Of a DNA stretch of 64,000 bases, positions 52,701 to 63,418 are shown piece by piece. The number at the start of each line of letters is the position of its first letter. The stretch's first letter is position 1. The stretch comes from Maea johnstoni (taxonomy: Eukaryota; Annelida; Polychaeta; Spionida; Magelonidae), in the NCBI GenBank assembly GCA_963942565.1, contig OZ012690.1, positions 41,665,338 to 41,729,337 of the forward strand, given 5' to 3'. The position numbers and the translations under genes are program-made. Below the pieces are notes generated by a model that did no database searches, was not told the origin of the DNA, and worked only from the letters and a program-made list of their open reading frames with translations.

Positions 52701-55700
52701 AAAATCAAAGCTTTTGAAGCAGAACGCACACAGATGGTTTATGAAGAAACCCTAAAAACCCTGAAACAGAGCCAACTAGATGTTGACAAATTGCAGAAAA
52801 AAATGGAGGTAAGTTACGGGTGATCATCTTTTCAAAGAGTTTTTGTCAAAAGAAAAAAACCTGTTACAGTTCCCATTTTTCTCTCGCGAGAGGCTAATAA
52901 TCAAAATTATTTTGCAACCCTCTTTACTACTTCTCAATTTACTATATGGTAGCTGACTTACAAATATTTGACACTAGTAAGTGACACACTTTCTTGTTAG
53001 TAGATGATATCGAGAAAAAAGAAAAAAATACAACATCTAACCATATTCTAAATTCTAATATCTATTTTCTATTTTCAACTTGTTAATGGCAAATCAGAAA
53101 AAAAGGCTTCTATTTCCTTATTTTCAGTTTTGGAATGCAAATTGATGCTGGGGAATTTGGGAAAATATTTGACGAAGAAATTTATTGTATTAAGAAGATC
53201 TTGTATATTACACAGGTGTTGACCAAAGAATATTACACCCTTCAAACATCATCAGAAAGGAAAGCAAGTGAGATGGACTCTCAGTTGGCAGATAAAGCTG
53301 CAAAGTTGGAGACCTATGAAAAACTGGAGCAGGAGTTAGATGACGTTGTCATGCAGGCTGCAGAAGGTAAGTGCTGTTCCATCGAACACTACTCCTCCCC
53401 ACGCTATGCAGGCAGAGCACTACCAATTTTCCTCTTTTGCAAATAAATGAAATGTTTCATGCCAGTCTGTCAAAGCATACAAACAGTGCTGGGGTTCATT
53501 TATAGAATGTTATTACTTTAATTCCTATCTTTTCATTATCCCACTACCAAGTGTAGATAGATTGTATAGTTGTTAGACATTTCTAGTCTGTTTTGGGGCT
53601 TTTACAAGATAAATTGATTATTATTTATTTGTTTTCAGCTGAAGAGGAAGAGGATGCTGAGAGAGTCCTCTTTTCATATGGCTATGGGGCCAATGTACCA
53701 AGTACTGCTAAGCGAAGATTGAAACAAAGGTACTCTTTCTTCCGTTGTACAGATTTCAGCCATAAACACTCAAATATGGTTTGTCTGAATAATGATAATA
53801 ATTATAATAATAATAATAATGATATAATAATGATAATAATAATAATAATAATAATGATAATAATAATAATAATAATGATAATAATAATAATTATAGTAAA
53901 AATAATAATGATAATGATAAGCATAATGATAAGCATAATGATAATAGGTATAATTAAATAATAATGATGATGATAAAAATGATAGTGATAATGGTATTTC
54001 TATAAGGATCATCATCATTTTGAATACTTCGTTTCAGTATTTTGTAATATAAACATCTTTTAATCCTTTCTCACTATTATTCCAGTGTGCAGTTAGCACG
54101 TCGAGTACTTCAGTTAGAGAGAGCCAACACTTCTCTCCGAAAAGAGGTTGAAAGAGAAAACCTAAAAACCAAGCAGCTGGCAGAAGAGGTTAGTATTGGT
54201 GATCACCATCTTTCTCCCTTATGACTAATATTGGCTTTGATTGACGTCATGCTCAGTTCTATCATCTCATTCATGCCTGTAGCGCCCAAACCCCCTGACT
54301 ACTTTGGTGATATCTATTTAAAATTTGATATAAGTGCTTAATGACTATGCATCAAGAATTGGGAAACACTAAATGGTTAGCATTTACAGAAATGTTTACT
54401 GATTTTATTTCTTGTAATAGACATTAAATAACACCACCACCCCAAAGAAAAAAAATTAAAAAAAAAGAATTGAAAGAATAGACAAACTGTCTGGTTCACT
54501 AAGCCCTTGTCTACTTGTTGCACCTTTTGCACTGTTTTTGTTTACTCAGCATGTGTATAATGTGTTGCACTGTTGATTGTGTTTTTCAGTTGAAGAACAC
54601 TAACTCTGTGCTGGACCAGGCCCAGCAGCCATACAACTACCTGGTGGAGAGCATCCGCTCTCGAGACAACCAACTCCAGCAGAACAAACAGCACATCAGC
54701 TCCTTGGAAGAGGACAACAGGTAGCTAGCTGGACAGAATAGTAAAATATATAAATAAGTATATAGTAAAATATATAAGGACTGAATTTGAAGAAACGAAA
54801 AAAAAGAGAAAATAGAAATTTGCCCACCTTAGACATATATAACAATAGTTGATGGAGATACAAGTAAAATTCTTGAAATTACGAATTTAGATAATTGAAA
54901 AAATTGAAGGAAAACAAATTGAAATTTTGTTGAACAAATTTCCTTCAAATTTGTGGAACATGTTAATGGTGTTAAAGGATAAATGCTGTATAAATAGAAT
55001 TTTAAAAAGTATTAACAAAATACTTACAAAAATAAAATTTCAGAAAGTTTATGATGAAAAGGATAAGATTAAAAAGGAATAAACAAACTTGACTTCCTCC
55101 GAACTTCCTTCTACCTAATGTAGATTTTTGTTTACCAACTACAAAAGCTTTTTGGGGTGGATTTTAAGAATTTAGAATATGGCAAGTTATCTAGAATATG
55201 AAGCATTATGGATTTCAATGGTTAGAATTTATTTTGAAGGCGCCTTGAGAAGGAGAGAAAAAATATGATGAAGGCCAAGAACCAAATGGCTGCAGACTTG
55301 GAACGCTTGCTGAACCAGAAAGAAGTGCGTACAAGTTAATCTTCCTAGGTGAAAAAGGAGAGCATGTAATGAAAACTAGCTCCAAAGATTTGTTCTTGTA
55401 ATACAAGACTTCAATAGATGAGGCTGTAACCTGTCTGCAAGATATCTCAAGAAGAGCTCAATTAGATCTTGTTGAAGTTTATGGGATTCCCTCTAATTGC
55501 CGTATTTATCCGAACAATCGCACAGACCCCTATTTACTGCATCCCCACTATTTTCTGAAAAATGTTGTAAGGGGCAAGCATCCCTTGGACTGTAGCCTGG
55601 ATCAGCACTGCACATGGGGTGTTGCGAAACAGAATTTCACCAGCACCCCTTATATTTTTCCCTAACCTGCACTCGCACTGTGTGCTTTTTCGGACTAATA

Positions 55701-56519
55701 CGGTATCTCTATTGACTGATTAACTTGTTGATTTTGTCTTTAAAACTGCTCTTACTTTGAACATCTGCAGACATTTAGCAACATACCCGCCTAAGTCTGA
55801 GCAACCTCCAAAATGACGCTAAAGCTTGGAACCGGGATCTGAATTAAATTATTAGTGATGCCAATCAATATGAATCCTAAACTCTTGCAAACATATGTCA
55901 AATGTATCATACATCCAGAAGATGCCTGGCAAGGAAAATTGGTGTGAATGTGTTCTATAAAAACATTGCTACAATGTATATTGTCTATTGTTAGGAAATG
56001 GCGGTGATGAAGCAGGTTGTATTAAACCTTCAAAGTCGGCGCTATGGTGAGAGCAGGGCTCCTCCCCGCCAGGTCTCCAAGATCACCAAGACCAGCACAG
56101 CGGTCCACCGGCCGCAGCCTACCTTCGAGGCAGAGGAACAGAACACACACAAACCTGGGGTAACAATAGTGGTGGGTACATCATAGTTGCATCTCAACAA
56201 AATATTCCTATGAACTGATTCAATTTGAGTTTGTGTTTTTTTTGCTTGTATTGAAAGTCATTTGAGAATGTTTCACCAAAAAACTGAAGAATTATGTGGA
56301 ATAGTGTGTTGTATAATAGTTATAGATAATTAAAGATAAATACATATTGCCCTCATACAGTTTAGATGATATGGATGTGGATGAAAAAGTGCCCTAAGTT
56401 TATAAATTAATATTCATTTCATTGCTAAATGATTATACCATACTCTTTTCTTTCAGAAAGGGAAGGATCCTCCTGATTGGTTTGGAAAACTAAAGCAGAG
56501 TGGGTACCATGCAAGATGA
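46206..56519 (+). CDS. PIBF1: PIBF1 / CEP90 orthologue, complete, 15 coding exons
   Basis: PIBF1 (CEP90) is a coiled-coil protein of centriolar satellites and the distal centriole, needed for ciliogenesis. Exons: 46206-46772, 48409-48528, 49196-49329, 49684-49792, 50512-50693, 51098-51223, 51845-51943, 52643-52808, 53216-53366, 53639-53729, 54086-54188, 54590-54720, 55240-55324, 55995-56171, 56457-56519. All phases agree and give 767 residues (human 757). The start [20 protein letters not shown] mirrors human MSRKISKESKKV..LESEDISLE. Diagnostic matches include TRQLIERK-like [20 protein letters not shown], and the family hallmark [20 protein letters not shown]. Predicted to be almost entirely coiled coil, with a short basic disordered tail. 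All introns are GT-AG except intron 6 (GC-AG). Confidence 0.97.
46992..47574. mobile_element. CTTAGCC-ended non-autonomous element in PIBF1 intron 1
   Basis: A 583-bp element with ends CCAAGGTCTTAGCCAGGAT and ATCCTGGCTAAGTCCTTGG, a near-perfect 19-bp inverted pair. Internal words are shared with 31626-31932. No transposase. Confidence 0.75.
47626..47759. repeat. Palindromic MITE in PIBF1 intron 1
   Basis: CTCTTTAAAATGTTGATTTC pairs with GAAATCAATATTTTAAAGAG, and GGTGCCCATTGTAAAA pairs with TTTTACAATGGGCACC. Stem of about 42 bp, loop of about 50. Confidence 0.75.
48409..48528 (+). CDS. PIBF1: PIBF1 exon 2
   Basis: Encodes [20 protein letters not shown] and on to LDELQVVRQ (human VRFYELVNPLRKE). 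40 codons, phase 0; acceptor TTTCTTACAG. Confidence 0.95.
49196..49329 (+). CDS. PIBF1: PIBF1 exon 3
   Basis: Encodes [20 protein letters not shown] and [20 protein letters not shown] (human [22 protein letters not shown]). Leaves two bases completed by exon 4. Confidence 0.95.
49468..49627. mobile_element. TTTCCTGTAA-family MITE in PIBF1 intron 3
   Basis: About 160 bp with inverted ends TTTGTTTCCTGTAA / TTACAGGAAACAAC and interior TGTTGATTGGGAGTTGGAAG, shared with 3655-4035. Confidence 0.7.
49684..49792 (+). CDS. PIBF1: PIBF1 exon 4
   Basis: Encodes [20 protein letters not shown] and [15 protein letters not shown] (human [20 protein letters not shown]). Ends phase 0 at GTAAGA. Confidence 0.95.
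50026..50140 (+). pseudogene. Two decayed copies of the end of PIBF1 exon 4
   Basis: 50026-50086 repeats AGCCTTCAGTGCAC through the GTAAGAAACAAT donor region of exon 4, and 50096-50140 repeats ACAGCCTTCAGTGCACAGAC. Both carry substitutions and the first has lost the frame. They look like tandem duplication debris of the exon/donor segment within intron 4. Confidence 0.8.
50222..50455. mobile_element. Diverged CAGGG/CTTAGCC hAT-MITE relative in intron 4
   Basis: Starts near CAGGGCATCTGGGTGTC and ends near TACTGGCTAAAACTGTTG. The interior matches 17995-18275 (AAACCCTCAAAAATC, AAGAATATTATGCCTTATTT). Confidence 0.6.
50512..50693 (+). CDS. PIBF1: PIBF1 exon 5
   Basis: Encodes [20 protein letters not shown] through [20 protein letters not shown], close to human LLQKDKEYLNRQNMEL..EESKKAREEMYEKYVAS. 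Leaves AG for the next Arg codon. Confidence 0.95.
51098..51223 (+). CDS. PIBF1: PIBF1 exon 6, followed by a GC donor
   Basis: Encodes [20 protein letters not shown] and [18 protein letters not shown], nearly colinear with human. The donor is AACAG/GCAAGT, so intron 6 is GC-AG. The protein match across the junction (ENR then SLREARES) fixes this boundary. Confidence 0.95.
51845..51943 (+). CDS. PIBF1: PIBF1 exon 7
   Basis: Encodes [20 protein letters not shown] and [13 protein letters not shown] (human [20 protein letters not shown]). Acceptor TTTCAG, donor GTAAGT. Confidence 0.95.
52643..52808 (+). CDS. PIBF1: PIBF1 exon 8
   Basis: Encodes [20 protein letters not shown] and [20 protein letters not shown], then [12 protein letters not shown] (human FESERVQLLQEETARNL..QCQLECEKYQKKLE). 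Phase 0 end. Confidence 0.95.
53216..53366 (+). CDS. PIBF1: PIBF1 exon 9
   Basis: Encodes [20 protein letters not shown] and [17 protein letters not shown] (human [37 protein letters not shown]). One base carried over. Confidence 0.96.
53639..53729 (+). CDS. PIBF1: PIBF1 exon 10, family hallmark
   Basis: Encodes [20 protein letters not shown] and STAKRRLKQ, almost identical to human. It is the most conserved stretch of the protein and secures the identification. Confidence 0.97.
53796..53965. repeat. (AAT/GAT)n microsatellite in PIBF1 intron 10
   Basis: About 170 bp of AAT trinucleotides with scattered ATG units, shortly after exon 10. It produces Ile/Met- and Tyr-rich spurious frames. Confidence 0.93.
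54086..54188 (+). CDS. PIBF1: PIBF1 exon 11
   Basis: Encodes [20 protein letters not shown] and [14 protein letters not shown] (human [20 protein letters not shown]). Completes a Ser codon; phase 0 end. Confidence 0.95.
54590..54720 (+). CDS. PIBF1: PIBF1 exon 12
   Basis: Encodes [20 protein letters not shown] and [20 protein letters not shown] (human [28 protein letters not shown]). Acceptor TGTTTTTCAG. Confidence 0.95.
55240..55324 (+). CDS. PIBF1: PIBF1 exon 13
   Basis: Encodes [20 protein letters not shown] and ERLLNQKE (human [27 protein letters not shown]). The weak acceptor ATTTTGAAG is fixed by the phase and the protein match; donor GTGCGT. Confidence 0.92.
55500..55703. mobile_element. 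CCGTATT-ended MITE in PIBF1 intron 13
   Basis: Inverted ends CCGTATTTATCCGAA and TTCGGACTAATACGG, about 204 bp, with interior GAAAAATGTTGTAAGG. A partial relative lies at 15868-15960. Confidence 0.7.
55995..56171 (+). CDS. PIBF1: PIBF1 exon 14
   Basis: Encodes [20 protein letters not shown] (human [20 protein letters not shown]) and then a Pro/Thr/Lys-rich tail. 59 codons. The donor taken is GTG/GTGGGT; an alternative two codons downstream is possible but does not keep phase with exon 15. Confidence 0.9.
56457..56519 (+). CDS. PIBF1: PIBF1 exon 15 with stop
   Basis: Encodes [20 protein letters not shown] then TGA. Compare human KKEAPEWSKKQKMKT at the C-terminus. Acceptor TTCTTTCAG. Confidence 0.92.
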   Translation, partial: KGKDPPDWFGKLKQSGYHAR

Positions 56520-57340
56520 TACAGCATTACGGCATAAACTGTTGTAAAACATGTATTCTGCCACCCAATTAAATTCTGAAAGTGGGTTTTCAGTTTTTGC
56601 CTGTTCTAAGAACACTTACCTTACAGTAGCAGTCATACAAACCATATCTTGCTGCAATGAATAGCTTTGCTATTTTGCTATTGCCATCCACAAACCAAAC
56701 AGCAAATTTCAGGAAATGAAAAATAGTTGGCAAAATTCCCAATGTACTGTGCATGTCATCGGAGTCGAGCAAGTAAAAGACCCAGAGCAGTGCCATTGAG
56801 CTACACTTCATGGTGGGATGACACAGTCAACTACTCAGTATCATACCAACGTCAGACACATCCAGGTGCTTTTCAAAGGAATAGTATTGATGTGCTAGCT
56901 CATATTGGATTGATGTACCACCTTAAAAGTATAAAAATATTCTACCCTGGTCATATTACAACTTGCCAAGGTCATATCACAGCTAGCCAAGGTCATATCA
57001 TAACTAGCCAAGGTCATTTCATATCCAACCAAGGCTATATCAGGCTATGTCATTTTTAACAGAGTTGGATCTCATAACCAACTTTATAGGCAATGAAATA
57101 ATTCTAATACAGACCTTTTAAAAGTTTTTATCACTAGGGTACCAAGGACTTTTTGGTATTAAATCAAAGGAAATGGTCTGTCTTTATTTTTTGGTGTTTT
57201 CGCCCTTAAAATTTGCTGATAATTTCTTAAAACATGTAAAAACCTGTAAAAACATATGCTTTCAATGTATCATATTTATATTATATTTTACTGTAAATAT
57301 CTGTATCTATATGTAATAAAGAGTTTCTGAAATCTGTTTT
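56520..57340 (+). other. PIBF1: PIBF1 3' UTR
   Basis: Extends from the stop to a canonical AATAAA signal at 57315-57320, followed by a T-rich and GT-containing stretch. Cleavage near 57335-57345 is inferred. Contains the 21-bp tandem repeat at 56948-57052. Confidence 0.7.
56948..57052. repeat. 21-bp tandem repeat in PIBF1 3' UTR
   Basis: About five imperfect units of the form GGTCATATCACAGCTAGCCAA. The unit junction CCAAGGTCA occurs two to three times at 21-bp spacing and resembles an extended nuclear-receptor half-site. Confidence 0.8.
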
Positions 57341-58150
57341 ATTGTTACATGTTTCCTTATATTATTAGTAAATTGTATCCTTTCTTTTCTTAAAAAGGGC
57401 GATTATATTCAAAATGATATTTAATTGTCTTGTCTAATACTCCAAAGTAATGATATTTGTAACAGAAATGTGTACCTAATACAATACCTCCAATCATAAC
57501 AAGGTTTACAGAGGTCTCTAATCCCAAACCAAGAAAAGTTTGACCTCACACATTTAAGACTGAAGTGGCCAAAAGCTGCTTGAACATTTTAATGAAATCC
57601 TGCAGGCAAATATCAAGTTTGAAAAATATTTTAACAAGGAATGTTTTTGAGCATAATCAGAAACTCTCTTTCAAAGATATTTTGTAAATCAATCTTTACT
57701 CTCAAGTTATAAAAAGTATTATAGATCCAAACAACCATTTCTGGAGGAGCTCTTAAGCCCTAATGGGTTAATAACCATACCAACAACCTTCGGGTATCAC
57801 GCAGTGGTAGCCAACAGGCAAATGGAAAGGCTGAGGGCATTCCCCAGAAAGCTCAGGAAATATGGACTGGAAATCTAATTTCTCTAGCAGCTCTGGAAAT
57901 AAAGAGGTCATCCAGGCCCTATTTCTTGAGATGTCTGTTTTGTGAGTAGGTGTATAGATAAATAACATTGTGCTTCTAAGAGATGTGTAAAGTTTGGATA
58001 GATAACACACACGTTATGTAACACAAAAGAGGAAACCGATCTGCCAAGTTTGGGTCGAATAGTTGTGTTGGGAGTCCTGTTAGGGCACTAGAAGCTGGAT
58101 ACCAGAGCCCTTGCAGTAGTGATAAGTGACACTGAGCACTGTTACACTGG
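57341..58150. other. Downstream of PIBF1, no gene; one MITE-like repeat
   Basis: At about 57590-57770 a CATTCATG-family copy is visible (AAAAGTATTATAGATCC, then GGAGCTCTTAAGCCCTAATG). The rest has only short frames without recognisable domains. Confidence 0.4.
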
Positions 58151-59157
58151 TAAGCCACCCCGGGGGGTCACTTAGGTATTAAGGGGGGTACATACGCTCG
58201 TTATCAAAATTAAAAAATACCCCTAAAGCACTGATTTCTGGCCAAAAAAGCACCCTTATTTTTTTTAAACGCTGACTTTTTCCAGTAAAAAAAAAAAAAC
58301 CTTCTTTTATCAAAACACTGACATTGGATGAACGGGAACACGTATTTTAACTTTAGATTTTATAATCCTCTGCCTGGGGCCAGTTTCTCGTATCGTAAAT
58401 TACGATTTTCATTGTTGAAAATCGTAATTTACAATTTTTCTGTTTCTCGAAGCTGAGCCGTTCGTAAATATTTACGAAAATCGCGTAAAATTTACGAGGA
58501 CCTCAAAGGTCATCGTAAATTTACGAATGACGTTTTTGGACCCTTGTTGCATGGCAACGTGGGGTAATCTCACGCACCTACACGGGCACTTTACCACACG
58601 ACCATCAGGGCAGGCCCGTGATTTGTAAATATTTACATATAAGTTATCAATATTTATAAACAACCTGTGTATGTTAATATATGTTTAATTAACATATACA
58701 CGTGCATAAATATTAATCATTTATTTATGGATAATTGTTTAAATATAATAAAATAAATGGTTTCTGAATATTTATTAGATCTCATAATTATTTACGAATC
58801 AATAAAAAAATACAATCATTCATAAATAATGTAGAGATACTTTTGATTTTGAAATGTCTATAAGTTATATCTATATATCGTTTATTAATATCAAAACATG
58901 CGACAAGTACGATGCATCATCAAGTGTGAATGAGCAAATAAAAACTTATATTTTAACTTTTCTCCTCAAAAGAACGGCCGTGAAAATGCCTGTTTGCTTG
59001 ACTCGTTTTCGTAGTAAAGGTAGCCTAATAATTTGCGAAATTCGCAATATAGACCACGTACGTGTATATCATGGAATATCATTTATACAAAGTAAAACGA
59101 CCATATCAATAATGGAAACATGTATTTATTCGTATGGATATCTATCAATATCTAACA

Positions 59158-59275
59158 TCTATCTATCTGTCTATCTGTATGTATGTATGCATGTATGTAT
59201 GCATATATATATGGATGTATGTATGTATGTATCTATCTATCTGTCTGTCTGTCTGTACACGTATATATATATCTA
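59158..59275. repeat. (ATCT/ATGT)n microsatellite
   Basis: Mixed TATC and TGTA tetranucleotide tracts within the TIR element. The 158-codon frame spanning it is low complexity. Confidence 0.85.
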
Positions 59276-59280
59276 TCGTT

Positions 59281-59518
59281 TTATTTTCTCTCCCCCCAAA
59301 AATAAACGTCAATATAAAAAGTATTTTTAAAATTTCCTCTCCACCCCAAAAGTCGTGAAAAAATTTTTTCTTTATTTTCTCGCCCAAAAAAAGGTAGTGA
59401 AAATAAAAAAATCTTTATTTTCTCTCCCAAAACAACAGTCGTGAATATATATATATATTTTTTATTTTCCCTCCCCTTAAAACGGTCGTGAAAATAGAAG
59501 TGTTTTATTTAATTTCTC

Positions 59519-59550
<32 letters not shown>

Positions 59551-59560
59551 ATTATGAAAC
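59281..59560. repeat. Degenerate tandem repeat, about 60-bp unit
   Basis: About five units of the form TTTATTTTCTCTCCCC, then AAAA..., then GTCGTGAAAATA. The last unit expands into a C run (59520-59540). Confidence 0.7.
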
Positions 59561-60799
59561 TAAATGCTCTTTCACACTTGGTCCATCGCAGACAAGCCAA
59601 AAAGCACTATCTAACCCGGGAATTTCTCGCAAACACATGACCAATGTGCGCTTTTATATATTTCACTTGAACTTTTCTTGATACAAATTGTATTTAAAGC
59701 CCTAGTAAACTTCATTTAGAAAAAAAAATGTCTATTGATTTGTCATGGTCTTAACTATTGCTCTAAGGGCTAATATAGTAGTGCAACCATGATACAATAT
59801 TGATACATACATGCACATATTGACTGTGCTCCGCCACTAAGATATTCAGACACCCCTAATTCTGCTTAGGCTATTCCAGAAAGAGGAACAAATGGGGTGG
59901 GGGGGCTAATGTTAGATTTGAGTTTATTGTTGAATAATGCTTGTCTAATACAGCCCCTCTCAGAAAAAGTAATAATTATACTTCCTCGGTTTTCCCCGAT
60001 AATTAAAAAATATTAACCATTTAAGCAGTTAATTTGAACGACGAACAATACTGCATAAAAACGCAATTTATCTATCCTTTTCACGCACACATATGGTAGT
60101 ATGTCCATGTTTTATTATGGAATATTTTGTTGCCTTTGTACGCAGGGCGGAAAGGTAATCGCTGTATCCTTCAATAGTACGCTACGGCGGGATAAATGCC
60201 CCATCCATCCCTGTCGTTCATGTCACTGATGCCACTCCCATAGTGAGTGGCATACGCAACAATATTACTATGTACGCAACAATAGGACTATATGCGCAAC
60301 AAAAGGACGTCACAACAATATTTTATCGTAAATGACGTCATCAATTACGAAATTTCGAATTCATTTACGAAGAGCTTCGAGAAACGCAAAAACCGATCTT
60401 CGTAAAAACGTTCCTAAATTTACGAATCGTAAATTACGAACGATTCGTACTTTACGATACGAGAAACAGGCCCCTGTTTAGCGGCAGCAGACTCGGTAGT
60501 TCAGACATAAACATCGACAATAAAAACATCAGATGCATAAGTAAGGTTCAATATTGTTGAACTGCATACTCGGAAGCCCAGTCACTTCGGAAGTCACTAG
60601 GCGTCAGAGCCGCGTATATTTCATAAGGGGATTTTCAACCCCCATTCTTCGTGACTGGGTACAAAAAAGTACCCCTCTTTTACAAAATCGCGGACATGCG
60701 GAGGTCTTAAAAAAGACCCCTTCCTCCGCGAAATACGTAACGCGGGTGCGGCCCCCCTCTGTCCCCGAGTGCCCCCGCCGGGTAAGCCACTCAACTGAT

Positions 60800-61977
60800 G
60801 CTTGAGCTTCACCTGTAACAGTTTAAAAGAATGCAATCAACAAAAACAAGACAAGCAGGATACATCTTTAACTTATTTTGCTCAAAGCACCGAGATTTGA
60901 TAATTTTAACCCATTATTTGTTGGATTGAATTCCGAAGTTAAAAAGAGTAGCTGAACCATACGGAAAAATTAGCTCTGCACTGTAGACTGCGAAAAGATC
61001 GCATAAGACCGCCGGCTTTGCGTACTCGACCATATCAACTTACCCACATACTTAAACCCATTCGTGATAACTTTTGAATAGATTATGATTTTAAAAAATA
61101 TTGAAGGAGAGTTATAGCTGAAACTCGGATCAACATTTCTCCCTCAAATATTTTTGGTCGAAAGATATCACCGAAACAGTCAGGCCTTTTTAGTCGCGAC
61201 ATGCATCACTGTGTTAAACAAATCCCCTGCATGGTCTGAACTTACTTTTTCAATACATGTACTATGAAATTGAATAGCGATTTACTAGTACGCTGCGGAA
61301 TTATTATATATTGAAGATGTGTATGGATAGAGACCACGCATTTAAGTGAGGATTATACGAAGAAACGAAGGATAAATATGAATATTAAAACACTGAAATA
61401 TCTTGTTTTGTCCCATACTGTAATTAACCTATTGGAATAATACATAATTTAATGAACCTATTGACATTGGAAAACTGTCACATAAGGTCGGGTGTTTGCC
61501 AATCTAAAATAAAACTTCGTTATCGGATGTGTACTATGATCATAACTAAGCCAAGCACACGAACATTCAACTGAATAATTTAATTTATCTTTTTTTTAAA
61601 TCTTCAACTCAATATCATGTTTTTGAACAGATCGATATATTGGAAAAATATACAAATCGTACACGGTGTGGCACCAGCATCAGAACATGTCCTGATACAT
61701 AGATATACCTCACCGAATACCTTTCCCTAACCCTTACCTAGAATCCATAGTACATTCATGGAAATACTTATTTTGTAAAAATTCGTTTCAAAGGTAAATG
61801 ACCTAATGTGTGGGTGGGGCGGGCAGAACAACTAACTCTGAAACATCAATTAAGGAAATGAGAGAAGAGGAAATACAATCAGACGATTTTATTCGTTCAT
61901 GGCGTGCCCTTGTCTCAAACTACGAGAAAAATATTGTCTATTTCTGGTTGTGATCCAAACCGGACGCACTACTTATG
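60800..61977. other. AT-rich, no gene; one MITE-like repeat
   Basis: A CATTCATG-family copy is recognisable at about 61050-61215 (AACCCATTCGTGATAACTTT, AATATTGAAGGAGAG / CTCCCTCAAATATT). Nothing else identified. Confidence 0.4.
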
Positions 61978-63418
61978 TATGGAACGCCATATAACCAAAA
62001 ATTCAACATTTGGAATAAACCAAGCAACCTGACCTAAAACGATTCAGCCTGATTTAAAACGATTCAACATGGCGAAAACGCACCAACCAGCATTCGTCAA
62101 TATCATTCGGCCAGCTATAGAAGAATGCATGTTGTCGTTTCTGCATGTGCGTGTTGGTGCGTTTTGGCCGTTCACGTATGTCGCAATTGAAGGGGAGAAC
62201 CTATGCCATTTTATCCATACAGGGACAACGTGGCATCTGTGTTTAATGGACGGAATTTAGGTATTTTGAGCATCGGACATGGAGAGAGAGTGATGAATAT
62301 ATGTAAGCACAAATCTGAAGAAATAAAGGGTATCAAAGAAAACGAATAAGAATATAATTTAATGGGGATAAGAGGGGCTTGTATGACCAAAAATAATGCC
62401 TTCTAGGAAATAAAAGAAAAATAACCAAGAATGAGAATTCATTTATTTACTTACAAATAAAATAACGTTGTAATATTTATCAATGCATAAATCAATTTCA
62501 ATATTCATAATTCTTTTTTTTTCATAATCCTTATATGACTTACGGGAATATCTAAAATGGATAATAAATATTGAAAAATGATTCCCAGGTAAGGAAATAT
62601 CATTCTTTTTTATCAATAGTGTAGTTTAGGGTTCTCCAATTTAAATTCAAAATTCAATTTTACTCTTTTACATCAAGAACCATCTCCAAATATGAAAAAA
62701 ATAAATAAACGAGATGCAAATTTAAAGAAATTCTGAATGTATATCCAGATCTAAATCAGAATATCTATCCAGATCTAAATATAGAATACGAATTGGGCCG
62801 GGCATTAAGGAATTCCATATGGCAGTATGGAGGGACATTCCCCTTCACCATAGGTCCCCCCGCCCCCCCCCCCCCCCCCCCTTCAAGTGCGGCATTGGTG
62901 AATGGCTAGAACGGTGCGACATGCACATACGACTCAACAGGGCGAAAACGCACCAACATGCATTCGTCTTTATTATACATCACTTGAAGATCGTAAGCCG
63001 TGATTGGCTGACTTAACAGTGAACAATCATCATGTTGCCTGATGCCATCAGTGAGGGCTTCATGTTGCCCATTGCCACTAGCGACACCTAGCGGGAACGT
63101 GTGAATCACCAGTCATCTGTGACCTTGCTTTGTTTAAATTACAAATGGGGTTTGTTCAGTATAATAAAACAAATATGCCATGCCAGTGTGGGTAACATGA
63201 TGGAATGTTTCCCCTCGGGAGGATGGTTTTCCCTCGGGCGGCATATTTGTATAATATATCATTTGGCAAGATATAGACGAATGCAGGTTGTTGCGTTTTC
63301 GCCATGTTGAGTCGTTTTGAAGTCATGTGGAGTTCGTTTTGCATGCGAGCTGAATCGTTTTCAGTCAGGTTGCATGTTTTTTTCACATGTTGAATTTTTG
63401 GTCATATGGCGTTCCATA
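61978..63418. mobile_element. Non-autonomous TIR element (1.4 kb)
   Basis: The left arm starts TATGGAACGCCATAT, then CCAAAAATTCAACAT and AACATGGCGAAAACGCA. The right arm is its complement, ending ATATGGCGTTCCATA. Arms are about 130-160 bp. A third internal copy of the GGCGAAAACGCACCAACATG word lies at about 62940-62960. No transposase. Confidence 0.75.
62859..62880. repeat. Poly-C run
   Basis: About 20 C residues with one G near the start, inside the TIR element. Confidence 0.8.

Larger units (their letters stand above)
58374..60476. mobile_element. Non-autonomous TIR element rich in TTACGA words (2.1 kb)
   Basis: Inverted ends CTGGGGCCAGTTTCTCGTAT and ATACGAGAAACAGGCCCCTG. Sub-terminal regions on both sides are full of short inverted words (CGTAAATTTACGA, TCGTAAATTACGA). 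The centre has microsatellites and T/C-rich tandem repeats; no transposase. Short TA or CT flanks only, so the superfamily is unclear. Confidence 0.75.
58155..60782. mobile_element. Outer inverted-repeat element, with nested insertion
   Basis: The left end CCCCGGGGGGTCACTTAGG and the right end GTGCCCCCGCCGGG are diverged inverted repeats. Each is followed inwards by G-rich then T-rich blocks (GGGGGGTACATAC... on the left; complement of ...GGGGGCCGCACCCGCG on the right). The 2.1-kb element at 58374-60476 sits inside. Boundaries are approximate. Confidence 0.45.

Noticed and set aside
53593-53961. 122-codon frame extending beyond PIBF1 exon 10
   Set aside because: Only 53639-53729 is exon; the rest reads through the donor into an AAT microsatellite.
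58854-59330. 158-codon plus-strand frame
   Set aside because: Much of it is a TATC/TGTA microsatellite inside a TIR element; no domain or splice context.
60554-60836. Overlapping 83- and 71-codon frames
   Set aside because: They fall in the G/C-rich end of the outer inverted-repeat element; composition, not homology, keeps them open.
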